From positions 13,236-77,235 of the forward strand of contig MCAW01000007.1 in the NCBI GenBank assembly GCA_001704575.1: DNA of 64,000 nt, given 5' to 3'. Position 1 is the first letter of the stretch, and each line of letters starts with the position of its first letter. A program made the translations under genes and the position numbers. This stretch comes from Methylophilales bacterium LSUCC0135 (GTDB lineage Bacteria > Pseudomonadota > Gammaproteobacteria > Burkholderiales > Methylophilaceae). The notes below the pieces were generated by a model. The model was not told the DNA's origin, made no database searches, and saw only the letters and a list, made by a program, of their open reading frames with translations. Below, piece after piece: positions 52,175 to 60,973 of the stretch.

Positions 52175-53197
52175 ATGGTCTTTGCCCTTTCCGCATGCGG
52201 CCGCGAACCGGTCTATCAATCGCAAAGCTATGTATTCGGCACGCTGGTGGATATCACGATTTACGGCGAAGAAAAAAACCGTGCCGCAGAACTTGCCAGC
52301 CGGATTCAGCAGGATTTTCAGCGCCTGCACCAGAAGCTGCACGCCTGGGATGAGTCGAGCGAGCTGAGCCGCATCAATCGCGCAATTGCAGCCGGCGAAA
52401 GTGTCAACATCGACAGCGAGATGGCCAACATTCTGGAACACGCCGGTAAACTTTCGGCAGTTTCGAACGATCTGTTCAATCCGGCCATCGGCGGACTCAT
52501 ACAGCAATGGGGCTTCCAGCGCGACAGTTTCAGCGCCGTTGAAATCGATCCGGATGCCATTAAAGCCTTGGTCGCAGCCAACCCGCGCATGGAAGATATC
52601 CGCATCGAACGTCATGACGATGGAATAACGCTCAGCAGCCGCAACCCTGCCGTACGGCTCGATCTGGGCGGCTATGCCAAGGGTTATGCGCTCGACCGCG
52701 CAGCAGCGTATCTGAAATCGGAGCAGGCCAAAAATGCCCTGATCAACATCGGCGGCAACATCATCGCGCTGGGCAAACACGGCGAACGACCTTGGCATGT
52801 TGGCATTCAGCATCCGCGCAAATCCGGCGCCATCGCCTCGCTCGATCTGGAAGACGGCTGGGCGATCGGCACATCGGGCGATTATCAGCGCTATTTCGAG
52901 CTCGACGGAACCCGCTATTGCCATGTGCTGGATCCGCGCAGCGGCTACCCGGCCCGTCACCTGCAAGCGGTCACCGTATTGCTGCCGCCGGACGCGTTGG
53001 CTGGTACGCACTCCGATGCAGACTCCAAACCACTATTCATTACCGAACCGGAAAATCGCAAAGCAATGGCGCAACAACTCGGCCTGACGCATTACATGAT
53101 GATCGACCGGACCGGTAACATCAGCGTGAGCGCGCCCATGCAAAAACGCCTGAAATGGAAAACCGATGCCGGTACCCGCATCCAGACCTTACCGTGA
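52109..53197 (+). CDS. apbE: FAD:protein FMN transferase ApbE (lipoprotein)
   Basis: Transfers FMN from FAD to a Thr in target proteins. The mature part has the ApbE core LDLGGYAKGYALDRAAAYLK, NIGGNIIALG, a SGDYQRYFELDGTRYCHVLD catalytic stretch and GTHSDADSK. I place the start at GTG 52109-52111: this gives n-region YPSQKSRKNG, hydrophobic core SLWSLCALWLMVFA and lipobox LSAC (Cys30), 362 residues in all. The core is partly encoded by the CTCTGTG repeat. An upstream ATG at 51905 would add 68 repeat-derived residues (HRDHRDHRDHRG) and an untypical leader; its ribosome site is no better. Confidence 0.85.
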   Translation: MYPSQKSRKNGFSLWSLCALWLMVFALSACGREPVYQSQSYVFGTLVDITIYGEEKNRAAELASRIQQDFQRLHQKLHAWDESSELSRINRAIAAGESVNIDSEMANILEHAGKLSAVSNDLFNPAIGGLIQQWGFQRDSFSAVEIDPDAIKALVAANPRMEDIRIERHDDGITLSSRNPAVRLDLGGYAKGYALDRAAAYLKSEQAKNALINIGGNIIALGKHGERPWHVGIQHPRKSGAIASLDLEDGWAIGTSGDYQRYFELDGTRYCHVLDPRSGYPARHLQAVTVLLPPDALAGTHSDADSKPLFITEPENRKAMAQQLGLTHYMMIDRTGNISVSAPMQKRLKWKTDAGTRIQTLP

Positions 53198-53567
53198 TTT
53201 GAAGCGTGCCATCCGGCCGGGCGACTGGCTTACCATGCTGGCCGCCGTCGCCGTGATTCTTGTGCTGTTCGAGAGTCTCTGGTTGGGTGAAACCGCCAGC
53301 AAGGTGCAAATTCGCGCAGGCAACCAGATTCATTCCACTCTCAGTATCAACCAGCAGCGCGTGGTGGAAGTGCCCGGCCCGCTCGGCATCACCACCGTCG
53401 TCATCGACCACGGCAAGGCCCGCGTCGCCAGCGATCCCGGCGCACGGCAGTATTGTGTCAAACAGGGCTGGCTCGATCAGGCCGGACAGGTCGCCATGTG
53501 TTTGCCCAATCAGGTCAGCGTTGAGCTGCTGGGCAGCAGGAAAATTCATGACTCGCTCAATTATTAG
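53166..53567 (+). CDS. NusG domain II-containing membrane-anchored protein
   Basis: A 133-residue protein with one membrane segment (residues 21-40, WLTMLAAVAVILVLFESLWL) and a periplasmic NusG-domain-II-like barrel carrying a Cys pair (ARQYCVKQGW and QVAMCLPNQV). It overlaps apbE by 32 bases and precedes a Gx transporter. This three-gene set recurs in redox-related loci of anaerobes; here the FMN-bearing partner is not visible. Confidence 0.82.
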   Translation: MPVPASRPYRDLKRAIRPGDWLTMLAAVAVILVLFESLWLGETASKVQIRAGNQIHSTLSINQQRVVEVPGPLGITTVVIDHGKARVASDPGARQYCVKQGWLDQAGQVAMCLPNQVSVELLGSRKIHDSLNY

Positions 53568-53620
53568 CCCGCACGCAAGCCAATCCCAATGCGTGACAAG
53601 TCTCATGAGTGGCAAAGCTG

Positions 53621-54151
53621 ATGACTGAAAAGCCCGGCCATATCCTGCAGGCCAGTGCGGACGACCACCGCATTGCCAAACTGGCCGCCATCGCCATCGG
53701 CCTGCACCTGATCGAGGCCGTGCTGCCTTCGCCGTTGCCGGGGGTCAAACCTGGCATCGCCAATATCGTCACTCTTTATGTGCTTTACAAATTCGGCATT
53801 GGCACGGCGGCCTGGGTGAGTCTGTTGCGGGTGTTTGCCGGCAGCCTGTTGCTGGGACACATGCTGTCACCGACTTTTGTGTTGAGCCTGAGCGGCGCCA
53901 TCGCCAGCCTGCTGGTGCTGTTTTTTGCCATACGGCTGCCGCATCGCTGGTTCGGCCCTGTGAGCCTCAGCATACTCGCCGCGTTTGCCCATATCGGCGG
54001 CCAGCTGCTGCTGGTCTGGCTCTGGCTGATACCGCACGCCGGGCTGGCCTATCTGACGCCGCTGTTTGCGCTAGCCGCGCTGGTCTTTGGCATCATCAAC
54101 GGGCTGGTCACCGCCAGACTGCTGTCGCAAACAGACGGCCAGCGCCAATAA
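53621..54151 (+). CDS. Gx transporter family / heptaprenyl-diphosphate-synthase-component-I-like membrane protein
   Basis: A 176-residue polytopic protein with about five hydrophobic segments. The opening HRIAKLAAIAIGLHLIEAVLPSPLPGVKPGIANIV is typical of the Gx (HepS-I-like) ECF-S-related family. A GTG at 53609 is an alternative start. Substrate unknown. It ends 1 base before the convergent fimT stop. Confidence 0.82.
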   Translation: MTEKPGHILQASADDHRIAKLAAIAIGLHLIEAVLPSPLPGVKPGIANIVTLYVLYKFGIGTAAWVSLLRVFAGSLLLGHMLSPTFVLSLSGAIASLLVLFFAIRLPHRWFGPVSLSILAAFAHIGGQLLLVWLWLIPHAGLAYLTPLFALAALVFGIINGLVTARLLSQTDGQRQ

Positions 54152-54152
54152 A

Positions 54153-54692
54153 TCAGGGACAAATACCGGATTTTGTTCTTTTCACCGACGGCTTGCCGGT
54201 CATGCTGACACTGACGATGCTTTCCTGTGCGCCTATGGTCGGCGCGGCGCGGCAAACAGTAAACTGCACCTGCGTTGCCGCCAGTCCGGTAGGCTGAAAA
54301 CTCAGGGTTTCCAACCCGCCCGACGCGCTGATCCTGAAACCATCGACCACTGCCTGCTGCCTGTACAGCACCGTTTCATCCACCAGCACAATCCAGCCCT
54401 GCTCCCAGCCGCCCTCACCGCAAGTACTGCCGTTGATTGAGACGCACATCTCGACCACCTGATTGCGCTTGATGGCCTCGCTACGGGTCAGATGGACGCT
54501 GGCAACCAGATTGTTGGAATAGGCACGCAGCTTGTTCGCCAGCGCAAACTCGCTGAAAGAGGGAATCGCAACCGTTGCCAGTATGGCCAGTATGGCAATC
54601 GCCAGCATCAGCTCGACAAAACTGAAGCCGCGGCTTGAACCAAAGCGTGTCTCAGTATCGGATGCGCACCGTCTCATCTGCCATGCCTTCAT
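54153..54692 (-). CDS. fimT: Type IV pilus minor pilin FimT/GspH-like
   Basis: Class III prepilin: cleavage at RG/FSFVE followed by a 20-residue hydrophobic helix (LMLAIAILAILATVAIP), with Glu5 present. The C-terminal globular domain contains a Cys pair (VVEMCVSINGSTCGEG) and ends CP. 179 residues, with an unusually long 22-residue leader. Last gene of the minor-pilin run; it starts 1 base after pilY1. Confidence 0.88.
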   Translation of the reverse strand: MKAWQMRRCASDTETRFGSSRGFSFVELMLAIAILAILATVAIPSFSEFALANKLRAYSNNLVASVHLTRSEAIKRNQVVEMCVSINGSTCGEGGWEQGWIVLVDETVLYRQQAVVDGFRISASGGLETLSFQPTGLAATQVQFTVCRAAPTIGAQESIVSVSMTGKPSVKRTKSGICP

Positions 54693-57600
54693 TTACTTTT
54701 TGATATTCCAGTACACCCGGCCTTTGGGTCTGAACACATCGCTGGGCGGTGGCGGCTCGGCCCCCTCCAGCGCCGAGGTCGGTTTGGCGCCGATGATAAA
54801 GGGAATCGTCCTGCCATCGTCCAGCGTCACCATCCCCGCCACCGGCGAAGGCGGCAAACCGCCGCCGACGATCACCTGTTCGCGTGTCAGCGTACCGTTA
54901 CGGCTCGTCGCATTGCGGTAGTTGATGTTGTAGACACGCGCCGTACCAAGATTGGAGCCGCAACTTCCCGCCTCTGGTGGTGTTGGCTGATGCGTACTGA
55001 ACGTGACGGTGCCGAACACGGTGATAGCTGTCGTCACCACCTGCTCCTGAGATTTCAGTGCCAGGTACCAGCCCTTCTTCTGTTTCAGCTCGGTGTCGGT
55101 CGGCGTGTCATTGCTGGTGATGGCAACCAGCGAAGCATGGCAAATCATATCGGCGCCGCAATTGAAATTTTCAGATGCCAGCCAGCTGGAATCCCCCGGT
55201 TTGTCCTTGATCATGTAGAAGCGGTTATTGACCATGGTCGCCGTGGTGTAGCTGGTGAGCGGTTTTTCGCGGTCGCCGGAACCCAGCAAAAGTACATAAT
55301 TGCCGCCGCCCTCATCCAGCACATCGGGGGAAAACATGAATTTGCGGTTGTCGACTCCGGCACCGCCGAATGCTGCGATTTTGGTCATCGTCCAGTTGGC
55401 GGGTGGCGTTGTTCCGATCTCGCTGTTGGCCGTTGCCCCGGAAATACGATAAACATTACCGCCGAGATCTGCGGCATACGCATATTTGATCAAACCGCTT
55501 TCGGCATCCGGCACGATGGCGATATCGCCGACTACGCTGCTGTCGGTATTGAATGCCTTGACCAGACTGCCGTTACCGGCATCGATCAGGTAGATTCTGC
55601 GACCCTTGCTGCCGCAACTGCCGGTGTTCTGGTCGTCCGTATTGTCATGACAGGTATCGTAGCCGCCGCCCACCATCAGCAATGGCGTTAAACCGTCGTT
55701 GTATCCGCTGGCCTTGATCGGTCTGAGTGCGGACCAGGATTGCCCCATGTCGCTGAACCCGGACGTGCAGCCGATATCATCACCCGCATTCGGGCAGCCG
55801 ATACGCCATTTGATCAGCGGACTTGACGGCGTGCTGACATCAAGGGCATACAGGGCTCTACCGCCACGCCGCAATGTCGCAAAAACCCAAGCATCGTTTT
55901 GGTACTGATAGGCCGTCACCGAGCCGTCTACGCCATAGTCTTTGGGCTGTGCGGGGGTCAATGGCGGCTCGCGCTCGATTTGTCCAGGGAAGCTGATTGG
56001 CGGATCGTCCCGATAAAGCCGTTTGATTTTGTCGAAAAACTCCGGCACGACGAAACTCCAGAGCTCCTGACCAGGTGACGCGCTGCCGATGGTGGCGCCA
56101 CCTTCACGGTTACCGTTGACGGCGCGCAGGATACCGTCGTTGCCGCCGTAGAAGACCACTACCTGACGGTTGGTATCGTCACCATAATTGATGGCGACCG
56201 GTCGCGAATGCACGACATCGCCATGTACGGAAGAGCGCATTTCCGTCGTTGGCTTACTCAACTCGGCGGCCAGATTGTGACCACGAAGCCAGTTGATCAG
56301 TGTGTTACGTTCCGTCGTATCAGTCGAGATACGGTTGTCGCTGTAGCCGCTGGCAAAATTGACAACTCCGGTACAAGCGCTGCTGGAACAGGTTTTGATA
56401 TTCCGGTTGGATGGTGTCATGCTGCGCAGCATCTGCGCCTGACCACCCTTTTCCACCAGATTGCCGTCCGGTGCGTTCGAGGCCGCGCTGGCCGTTAAAC
56501 AATTCGGCCGGCCGAGGTTTAGCCAATAATTGTCCGGCACGGTCCAGTAGCTGCGCGCGCATTCGGCTATGAAGCCGGTACTGGAATTGATTGCAGCTGC
56601 ATTATTGGCATCCAGCAACTTGAGTTCGCCGGCAGCAAAGCCGAGGCGATATTGCTTCAAATTGCCGGGCCAGCGTGGCAGGGCAATTCCATCAGGGCGG
56701 AACATGCCGATAAAGACCTGATTGAGGTAAGTGCCCTGCGTATTGACGCTGATCGGCAGGCTGACCGAGGCAAACACGCTGTTGACCGACTGGATTTCGG
56801 AGAATATCAGGTTGAGCGTGTCGAGAATCTGTGTGCCGGTGCTGGTGACATCAAAATACTTGCCATCGCTGACATTGGCCATGCTCTTGAGCAACGCTGT
56901 CCAGCCGGGGCCCTGGCCGGTTGTCACCTTGTTCACATCGATCGTGTAAGTGGTAATTTCTTCATTGCTGGATTTCATGAAGCGTGCCCATTCGTCGCCC
57001 ATGTTACCCATGGAACCGCTGGGCGAGATGGGAATGGTGGTCGTGCTGCCACCAGCAGCATTCAGCAGGTTGGCAGCTGCTACCGAATCGGCATTGCTGT
57101 CCTGCGCAGCACCGTTACTGATGTAGATGATGTAGTTCTTGGCACAGGCGTCGCCTGATATGACGGGGCTGATATATTTGTTCGAGGGTGAACCACTGAA
57201 GGACTGCAACGCATTGCCGGGCAATGCCCAGATAGCTCGCGAAGCAGCCAGCGCAGTGCCACTCTGGACGTTGCCGGTGTAGTCGGTTTTGAGCTTGTTG
57301 TGACCGGCATAAGGTGCCTTGCCGGCAAAATAGAAATAAGCCTCAGCCATGGTCTTGCCCAGTTTCCCGCTGTTGGACCGATCCTGAATCGAATCGAAGC
57401 TGTCAATCAACCCAGCGTATTTGGTCTTGTTGTCAGGCGTCATGGTGCGAATGGCGGCACGCACGTAACCACCGTCGACGTTGCTGTTACCGCCGCCGGT
57501 CTCCGTAAACATCATGAGACCGACACGCACCTTGTCTTCCGGCAGGCCACTGAAGGCCGCAACCAGGGCATCGATCTCGTTCTGAAAAGGTGCGCTCCAG

Positions 57601-57764
57601 TTACCGGTGTTATCAAGCAATATCAAGACGTTAGGCTTGGGCGCTTCGCCCGGAGTCGCGCCTACAAATAAATCGATATCTTCTGCATGGGCATAGGGCT
57701 GGAAAATCAGCGCCGCCGCAATTATCAGGGTCTTCATGGCGTTTCTCAGCATGGCGTTATCCAA
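54693..57764 (-). CDS. pilY1: Type IV pilus tip adhesin / assembly factor PilY1
   Basis: A 1023-residue secreted protein: signal peptide ending AHA (about residue 27), an N-terminal von Willebrand A domain (about 40-330) and a C-terminal beta propeller (about 520-950; VFYGGNDGILRAVNG, then GRALYALDVSTPSSPLIKW). The VWA metal site reads DNTGN at residues 51-55 in place of canonical DxSxS. I see no clear DxDxNxD calcium loop. Sits behind pilX and before fimT; it probably caps the pilus with the minor pilins. Confidence 0.93.
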   Translation of the reverse strand: MDNAMLRNAMKTLIIAAALIFQPYAHAEDIDLFVGATPGEAPKPNVLILLDNTGNWSAPFQNEIDALVAAFSGLPEDKVRVGLMMFTETGGGNSNVDGGYVRAAIRTMTPDNKTKYAGLIDSFDSIQDRSNSGKLGKTMAEAYFYFAGKAPYAGHNKLKTDYTGNVQSGTALAASRAIWALPGNALQSFSGSPSNKYISPVISGDACAKNYIIYISNGAAQDSNADSVAAANLLNAAGGSTTTIPISPSGSMGNMGDEWARFMKSSNEEITTYTIDVNKVTTGQGPGWTALLKSMANVSDGKYFDVTSTGTQILDTLNLIFSEIQSVNSVFASVSLPISVNTQGTYLNQVFIGMFRPDGIALPRWPGNLKQYRLGFAAGELKLLDANNAAAINSSTGFIAECARSYWTVPDNYWLNLGRPNCLTASAASNAPDGNLVEKGGQAQMLRSMTPSNRNIKTCSSSACTGVVNFASGYSDNRISTDTTERNTLINWLRGHNLAAELSKPTTEMRSSVHGDVVHSRPVAINYGDDTNRQVVVFYGGNDGILRAVNGNREGGATIGSASPGQELWSFVVPEFFDKIKRLYRDDPPISFPGQIEREPPLTPAQPKDYGVDGSVTAYQYQNDAWVFATLRRGGRALYALDVSTPSSPLIKWRIGCPNAGDDIGCTSGFSDMGQSWSALRPIKASGYNDGLTPLLMVGGGYDTCHDNTDDQNTGSCGSKGRRIYLIDAGNGSLVKAFNTDSSVVGDIAIVPDAESGLIKYAYAADLGGNVYRISGATANSEIGTTPPANWTMTKIAAFGGAGVDNRKFMFSPDVLDEGGGNYVLLLGSGDREKPLTSYTTATMVNNRFYMIKDKPGDSSWLASENFNCGADMICHASLVAITSNDTPTDTELKQKKGWYLALKSQEQVVTTAITVFGTVTFSTHQPTPPEAGSCGSNLGTARVYNINYRNATSRNGTLTREQVIVGGGLPPSPVAGMVTLDDGRTIPFIIGAKPTSALEGAEPPPPSDVFRPKGRVYWNIKK

Positions 57765-57792
57765 TCATCTTTCGGGCCAATCTTTGCTCTGG

Positions 57793-58281
57793 TCAAGGGC
57801 ATACCGCATCCTTTTGCGCCTGGCTCATGGTAACGCGTATGCCTGAATTGACGACAGTTCTGGCGCCACTGCGGTTGTCTTCGACTTCGGCTTCAACATC
57901 CCATACCGTGTTCCAGGTGGAGACGGAGGACAAGGCCGTACCAAGCGATACGCTACTGACGGTTGGTGGCGTGTCCAGCGTAGCCCGTATGCAGGTCGGG
58001 GTGGCGATATTGACGACGTACTCGATATTGCCGTCATTATCGATATCGACATTGATGGCTTCCGCCACCGGCGCGGCAGTGAAATTGGAGCTGAATACCT
58101 GCTCGACCGCCTTGTTGGCGGCGGCAATCGCTTCATCGCGCGCCTGCATGTTGGCAACCGCCTTGAGGTTGGTCGTGCTGAGCGTAAACGCGGTCGTCAC
58201 GATCAGGGTGATCAGCACCAGCAGAATCAGGCTCATGACCAGCGTGGCACCGCGCTGGGTTTTCTGGCGGGCCGGCATCAT
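57793..58281 (-). CDS. pilX: Minor pilin PilX
   Basis: A 162-residue prepilin-like protein with QRG/ATLVMSL cleavage site and hydrophobic helix MSLILLVLITLIVTTAF; Glu5 is missing, normal for PilX. The periplasmic domain is Thr/Val-rich with two cysteines. Overlaps pilW by 4 bases, before pilY1. Confidence 0.9.
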   Translation of the reverse strand: MMPARQKTQRGATLVMSLILLVLITLIVTTAFTLSTTNLKAVANMQARDEAIAAANKAVEQVFSSNFTAAPVAEAINVDIDNDGNIEYVVNIATPTCIRATLDTPPTVSSVSLGTALSSVSTWNTVWDVEAEVEDNRSGARTVVNSGIRVTMSQAQKDAVCP

Positions 58282-59669
58282 GGCGTTTCTCTCCGGCCGG
58301 AGACGTTATTCAGGCGGACGCTGGTTGAGAACACATGTCGCTTGTAGCCATCGTTGAACGGCCCCAGAACGGTATCGCCAAGGTTGTAGGTCTTGCTGTC
58401 GATATAGCCCAGCGTCGGGCTGTCGGAGCGGGCAAGCACATGTATCCTGGCGGCAACTACGTTGGCCAGTTCTTCAGCAGTGCAGGGCACGGCGGCGGTA
58501 CAGCGCACATAGTAATCCGGTGAGCCATCGCCACGATTGACCGGCGAGATCAGGTTGTAGCTGTCGTTCCAGTTGACTGGGTCGATATAGCGATTGGGCG
58601 CGGGATCGCCGATGATATCAATGCCGGTATCGCTGATACTGTCGATACCCAGCTCGACGACAAAACCCTCAATGCCTTCGATCAGGGGCACCGCTGTCTG
58701 GTGAGCCAATATGCCGCCGGCAAGGTCGAACTGCGAGACCATCAGGGTCGGAATGCCATCGCCGACGGTATTGGCGTAGTTGCGCACATAGTAGATGTTG
58801 GAAACGAATTTGCGCTTGGCGGCCGGCGTGATGCAATCGCGCTGCAAAAAGATATGGCGGTCGGTATTCAGCGCGTAACTGAAAGTATAGACAGAAGAAA
58901 TCTTCGGTGCCTTGCCGGTTTCCCATGCAGGGTCAACCGTGGCAACGCGGCTCGCACCATCGTAATCGGTGATGGTGCGGGTTTGACCGATACCGATGCC
59001 CCAGACGATATTGATCTGAAATCCGTTATAGAAGTTGTTGATGCTGGATGCGCTGTCACTCAGTCTTATCGTGTTAAGCGTGTTCGGCTCCTGCGGGTTG
59101 CTTTCGCACTGCGACGGCTGAAAATAGAGTCTGCCTGCCGTCTCTGCCTCACAATTGACTTCACCCGGTATGCAAGTTTCCGCATGACGCACCACCAGCA
59201 CATCGGTGCCGGACTTTTTGTTGCTGGCGAGGTTGGTCACACAACCGGCACCTGCCGGTACCGTATCGCCATACATCTGTAGCGGAATACCAACCAGATT
59301 GCTGATGTGTTGCGCTGTCCATGCGGCATGCTGCAAACAGGGGTCGGGCACGGCAGCGGGAACATCGGTCGGTGCCGACACCCAGGTCAGATCGTTGAAC
59401 TGCGGCATGAAATCGCCCCAAAATCCGGCATGTGCCACATCGTGCTGCAATATCTGCATCGCAAAGCGGCCATTCTCGATCTGGGAGTTCATCTTCGCCA
59501 TTTCGCTGTTGGTACGGCTGATGTTGATGAACAGGGTCACCAGTGCCGCCAGAATCAACAAGCCCAGCGTCATCGCGATCATCAGCTCGACCATGCTGAA
59601 GCCGGCCTGCTGAGTGCCGGTTGATGAGCCCCGTTGGGCTTTTTTAACCGAAAAGTACTGTGCGTACAT
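58278..59669 (-). CDS. pilW: Minor pilin PilW
   Basis: Large (463 residues) class III pilin with QAG/FSMVELMIAMTLGLLI, Glu5 present. The globular domain is Cys-rich (CLQHAAWTAQ, ETCIPGEVNCEAE, then the CTAAVPCTAEE pair), probably disulfide-bonded. Member of the PilVWX-Y1 tip-priming set. Ten bases separate it from pilV. Confidence 0.9.
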   Translation of the reverse strand: MYAQYFSVKKAQRGSSTGTQQAGFSMVELMIAMTLGLLILAALVTLFINISRTNSEMAKMNSQIENGRFAMQILQHDVAHAGFWGDFMPQFNDLTWVSAPTDVPAAVPDPCLQHAAWTAQHISNLVGIPLQMYGDTVPAGAGCVTNLASNKKSGTDVLVVRHAETCIPGEVNCEAETAGRLYFQPSQCESNPQEPNTLNTIRLSDSASSINNFYNGFQINIVWGIGIGQTRTITDYDGASRVATVDPAWETGKAPKISSVYTFSYALNTDRHIFLQRDCITPAAKRKFVSNIYYVRNYANTVGDGIPTLMVSQFDLAGGILAHQTAVPLIEGIEGFVVELGIDSISDTGIDIIGDPAPNRYIDPVNWNDSYNLISPVNRGDGSPDYYVRCTAAVPCTAEELANVVAARIHVLARSDSPTLGYIDSKTYNLGDTVLGPFNDGYKRHVFSTSVRLNNVSGRRETP

Positions 59670-59678
59670 CGTCCTGGC

Positions 59679-60254
59679 CTAGCCCAGAGTGGCGATTCGC
59701 ACAATGGTGGTCACGGCTCTGCGACAGAGATCATTCTTGCAGGCCGCATTTTCACTGACCGTGTCGTATTCGCCCTGACCGCAACTGACGCTGGCCGGCG
59801 GCGCGGTGAGCGGCACCAGGCCCTGCCATGCCACCGTCACCATATACTCGTGATCGGCGATATTTTCCACGCAGCCGCGGCCGCCTATCATGGCGCCGAC
59901 ATTGCTGCCGCCACTCACTTCTGCAGCGCCTTTCAGCGCCATGCACCACTCATTGAAATCCGCTTCCTGCCGGCTTGCCCCTGCAGCCGGGCAGTCTTCT
60001 CCCGCGCCCAGAGGCGTGGCGGTCTGATAATTGTCCGCCTCGTTGCGGTTGGTGCTGATCCTGTTGGCCATGTCGTTCAGCAACACCAAGGCCTGTGCCC
60101 GTTGGTACGCCTCCATCTCGGAAACCTGCAATCGCGATTGCAAACCCGCCAGACCGAGCAGGCCGATGGTCAGGATAACGATGCTGACCAGCACCTCCAC
60201 CATGGTGGCACCGCACTGCTGTCCCGCAGAAGAAAAAGTTCGCATGTTTACCAT
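59679..60254 (-). CDS. pilV: Minor pilin PilV
   Basis: A 191-residue class III pilin with cleavage QQCG/ATMVEVLVSIVILTIGLLGLA (Glu5 present). The domain contains several cysteines (NEWCMALKGA, RGCVENIADH, ASVSCGQGEY, ACKNDLCRRA). Overlaps pilE by 7 bases. Confidence 0.9.
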   Translation of the reverse strand: MVNMRTFSSAGQQCGATMVEVLVSIVILTIGLLGLAGLQSRLQVSEMEAYQRAQALVLLNDMANRISTNRNEADNYQTATPLGAGEDCPAAGASRQEADFNEWCMALKGAAEVSGGSNVGAMIGGRGCVENIADHEYMVTVAWQGLVPLTAPPASVSCGQGEYDTVSENAACKNDLCRRAVTTIVRIATLG

Positions 60255-60661
60255 TTTTCGGCCGGCGTCTTCACGCCGGTGCTGTCCAGTGTCAGATCGC
60301 CATCGGCCAGCTGCGGCCCCTTGGCGCTGAAGGTAATGGTAAAGACCGGGGGTGCCGCATCGTTATCAACCACGATCGAATAGCCATAGCGGCTGCTGAT
60401 CTCTGCCGGCAACGCATAACCGCTTGCTTCCAGCCCGGCTTTGTCAACATAACCGCGGTCGGCGGTCAGAAACTGCTGTTCGCGGTTGGCGATATTCATC
60501 ATTTCAGACTGTGCAGCCGCACGGTTGCTTCTGATGATGTATTCCTTGTAGCTGGGCAAAGCAACAGTCGCCAAGATGCCTATCACCAGCACGGTGATCA
60601 TCAACTCGACCAGTGTGAATCCTCTGATAAATTGCAGCTGCGATTTCCTCATGAGCCTCAA
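60248..60661 (-). CDS. pilE: Type IV pilin, PilE-like minor pilin
   Basis: A 137-residue class III pilin with a short leader and FIRG/FTLVELMITVLVIGILATVALP helix (Glu5 present). The short globular domain has no cysteine and so no classical D-region disulfide; it resembles the ComP/PilE-type minor pilins that cap pilus bundles rather than a major PilA. First gene of the operon pilE-V-W-X-Y1-fimT, divergent from lptM-lysA. Confidence 0.87.
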   Translation of the reverse strand: MRLMRKSQLQFIRGFTLVELMITVLVIGILATVALPSYKEYIIRSNRAAAQSEMMNIANREQQFLTADRGYVDKAGLEASGYALPAEISSRYGYSIVVDNDAAPPVFTITFSAKGPQLADGDLTLDSTGVKTPAEKW

Positions 60662-60790
60662 TCCTGTTTACAGATTTCATTATGCGTCAGAGCCAAGCCT
60701 CGAATCCAGTATGAGCTGATTACCGGCAGCCTGCGGCCGACAAGCGGTCTCTCGCTATGTTAAACTGCGCTTTTTTCAATCAATAACATC

Positions 60791-60922
60791 ATGCGGCTGA
60801 TTTCATTCTGTCTGTTGATCGTGTTGGCGCTGGCAGCATGCGGCACCAAAGGTTCGCTCTATATTCCGGAGCAGCAATATCCGCAAGACCCGCCCAAGCG
60901 CGATGCGCAAGGCGGCAAATAA
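60791..60922 (+). CDS. lptM: Small lipoprotein LptM (YifL-like)
   Basis: A 43-residue lipoprotein too short for routine calling: signal sequence MRLISFCLLIVLALAAC with lipobox LAAC (Cys17), then GTKGSLYIPEQ, which matches the GxKGPLY-x-P core of LptM, a partner that helps LptD mature in enterics. Its position directly before lysA is conserved in proteobacteria. Confidence 0.85.
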   Translation: MRLISFCLLIVLALAACGTKGSLYIPEQQYPQDPPKRDAQGGK

Positions 60923-60973
60923 CCAGCGGCCTGTTGCACTGATTCCTGACAACGCAACCATTCAATATCTGAC

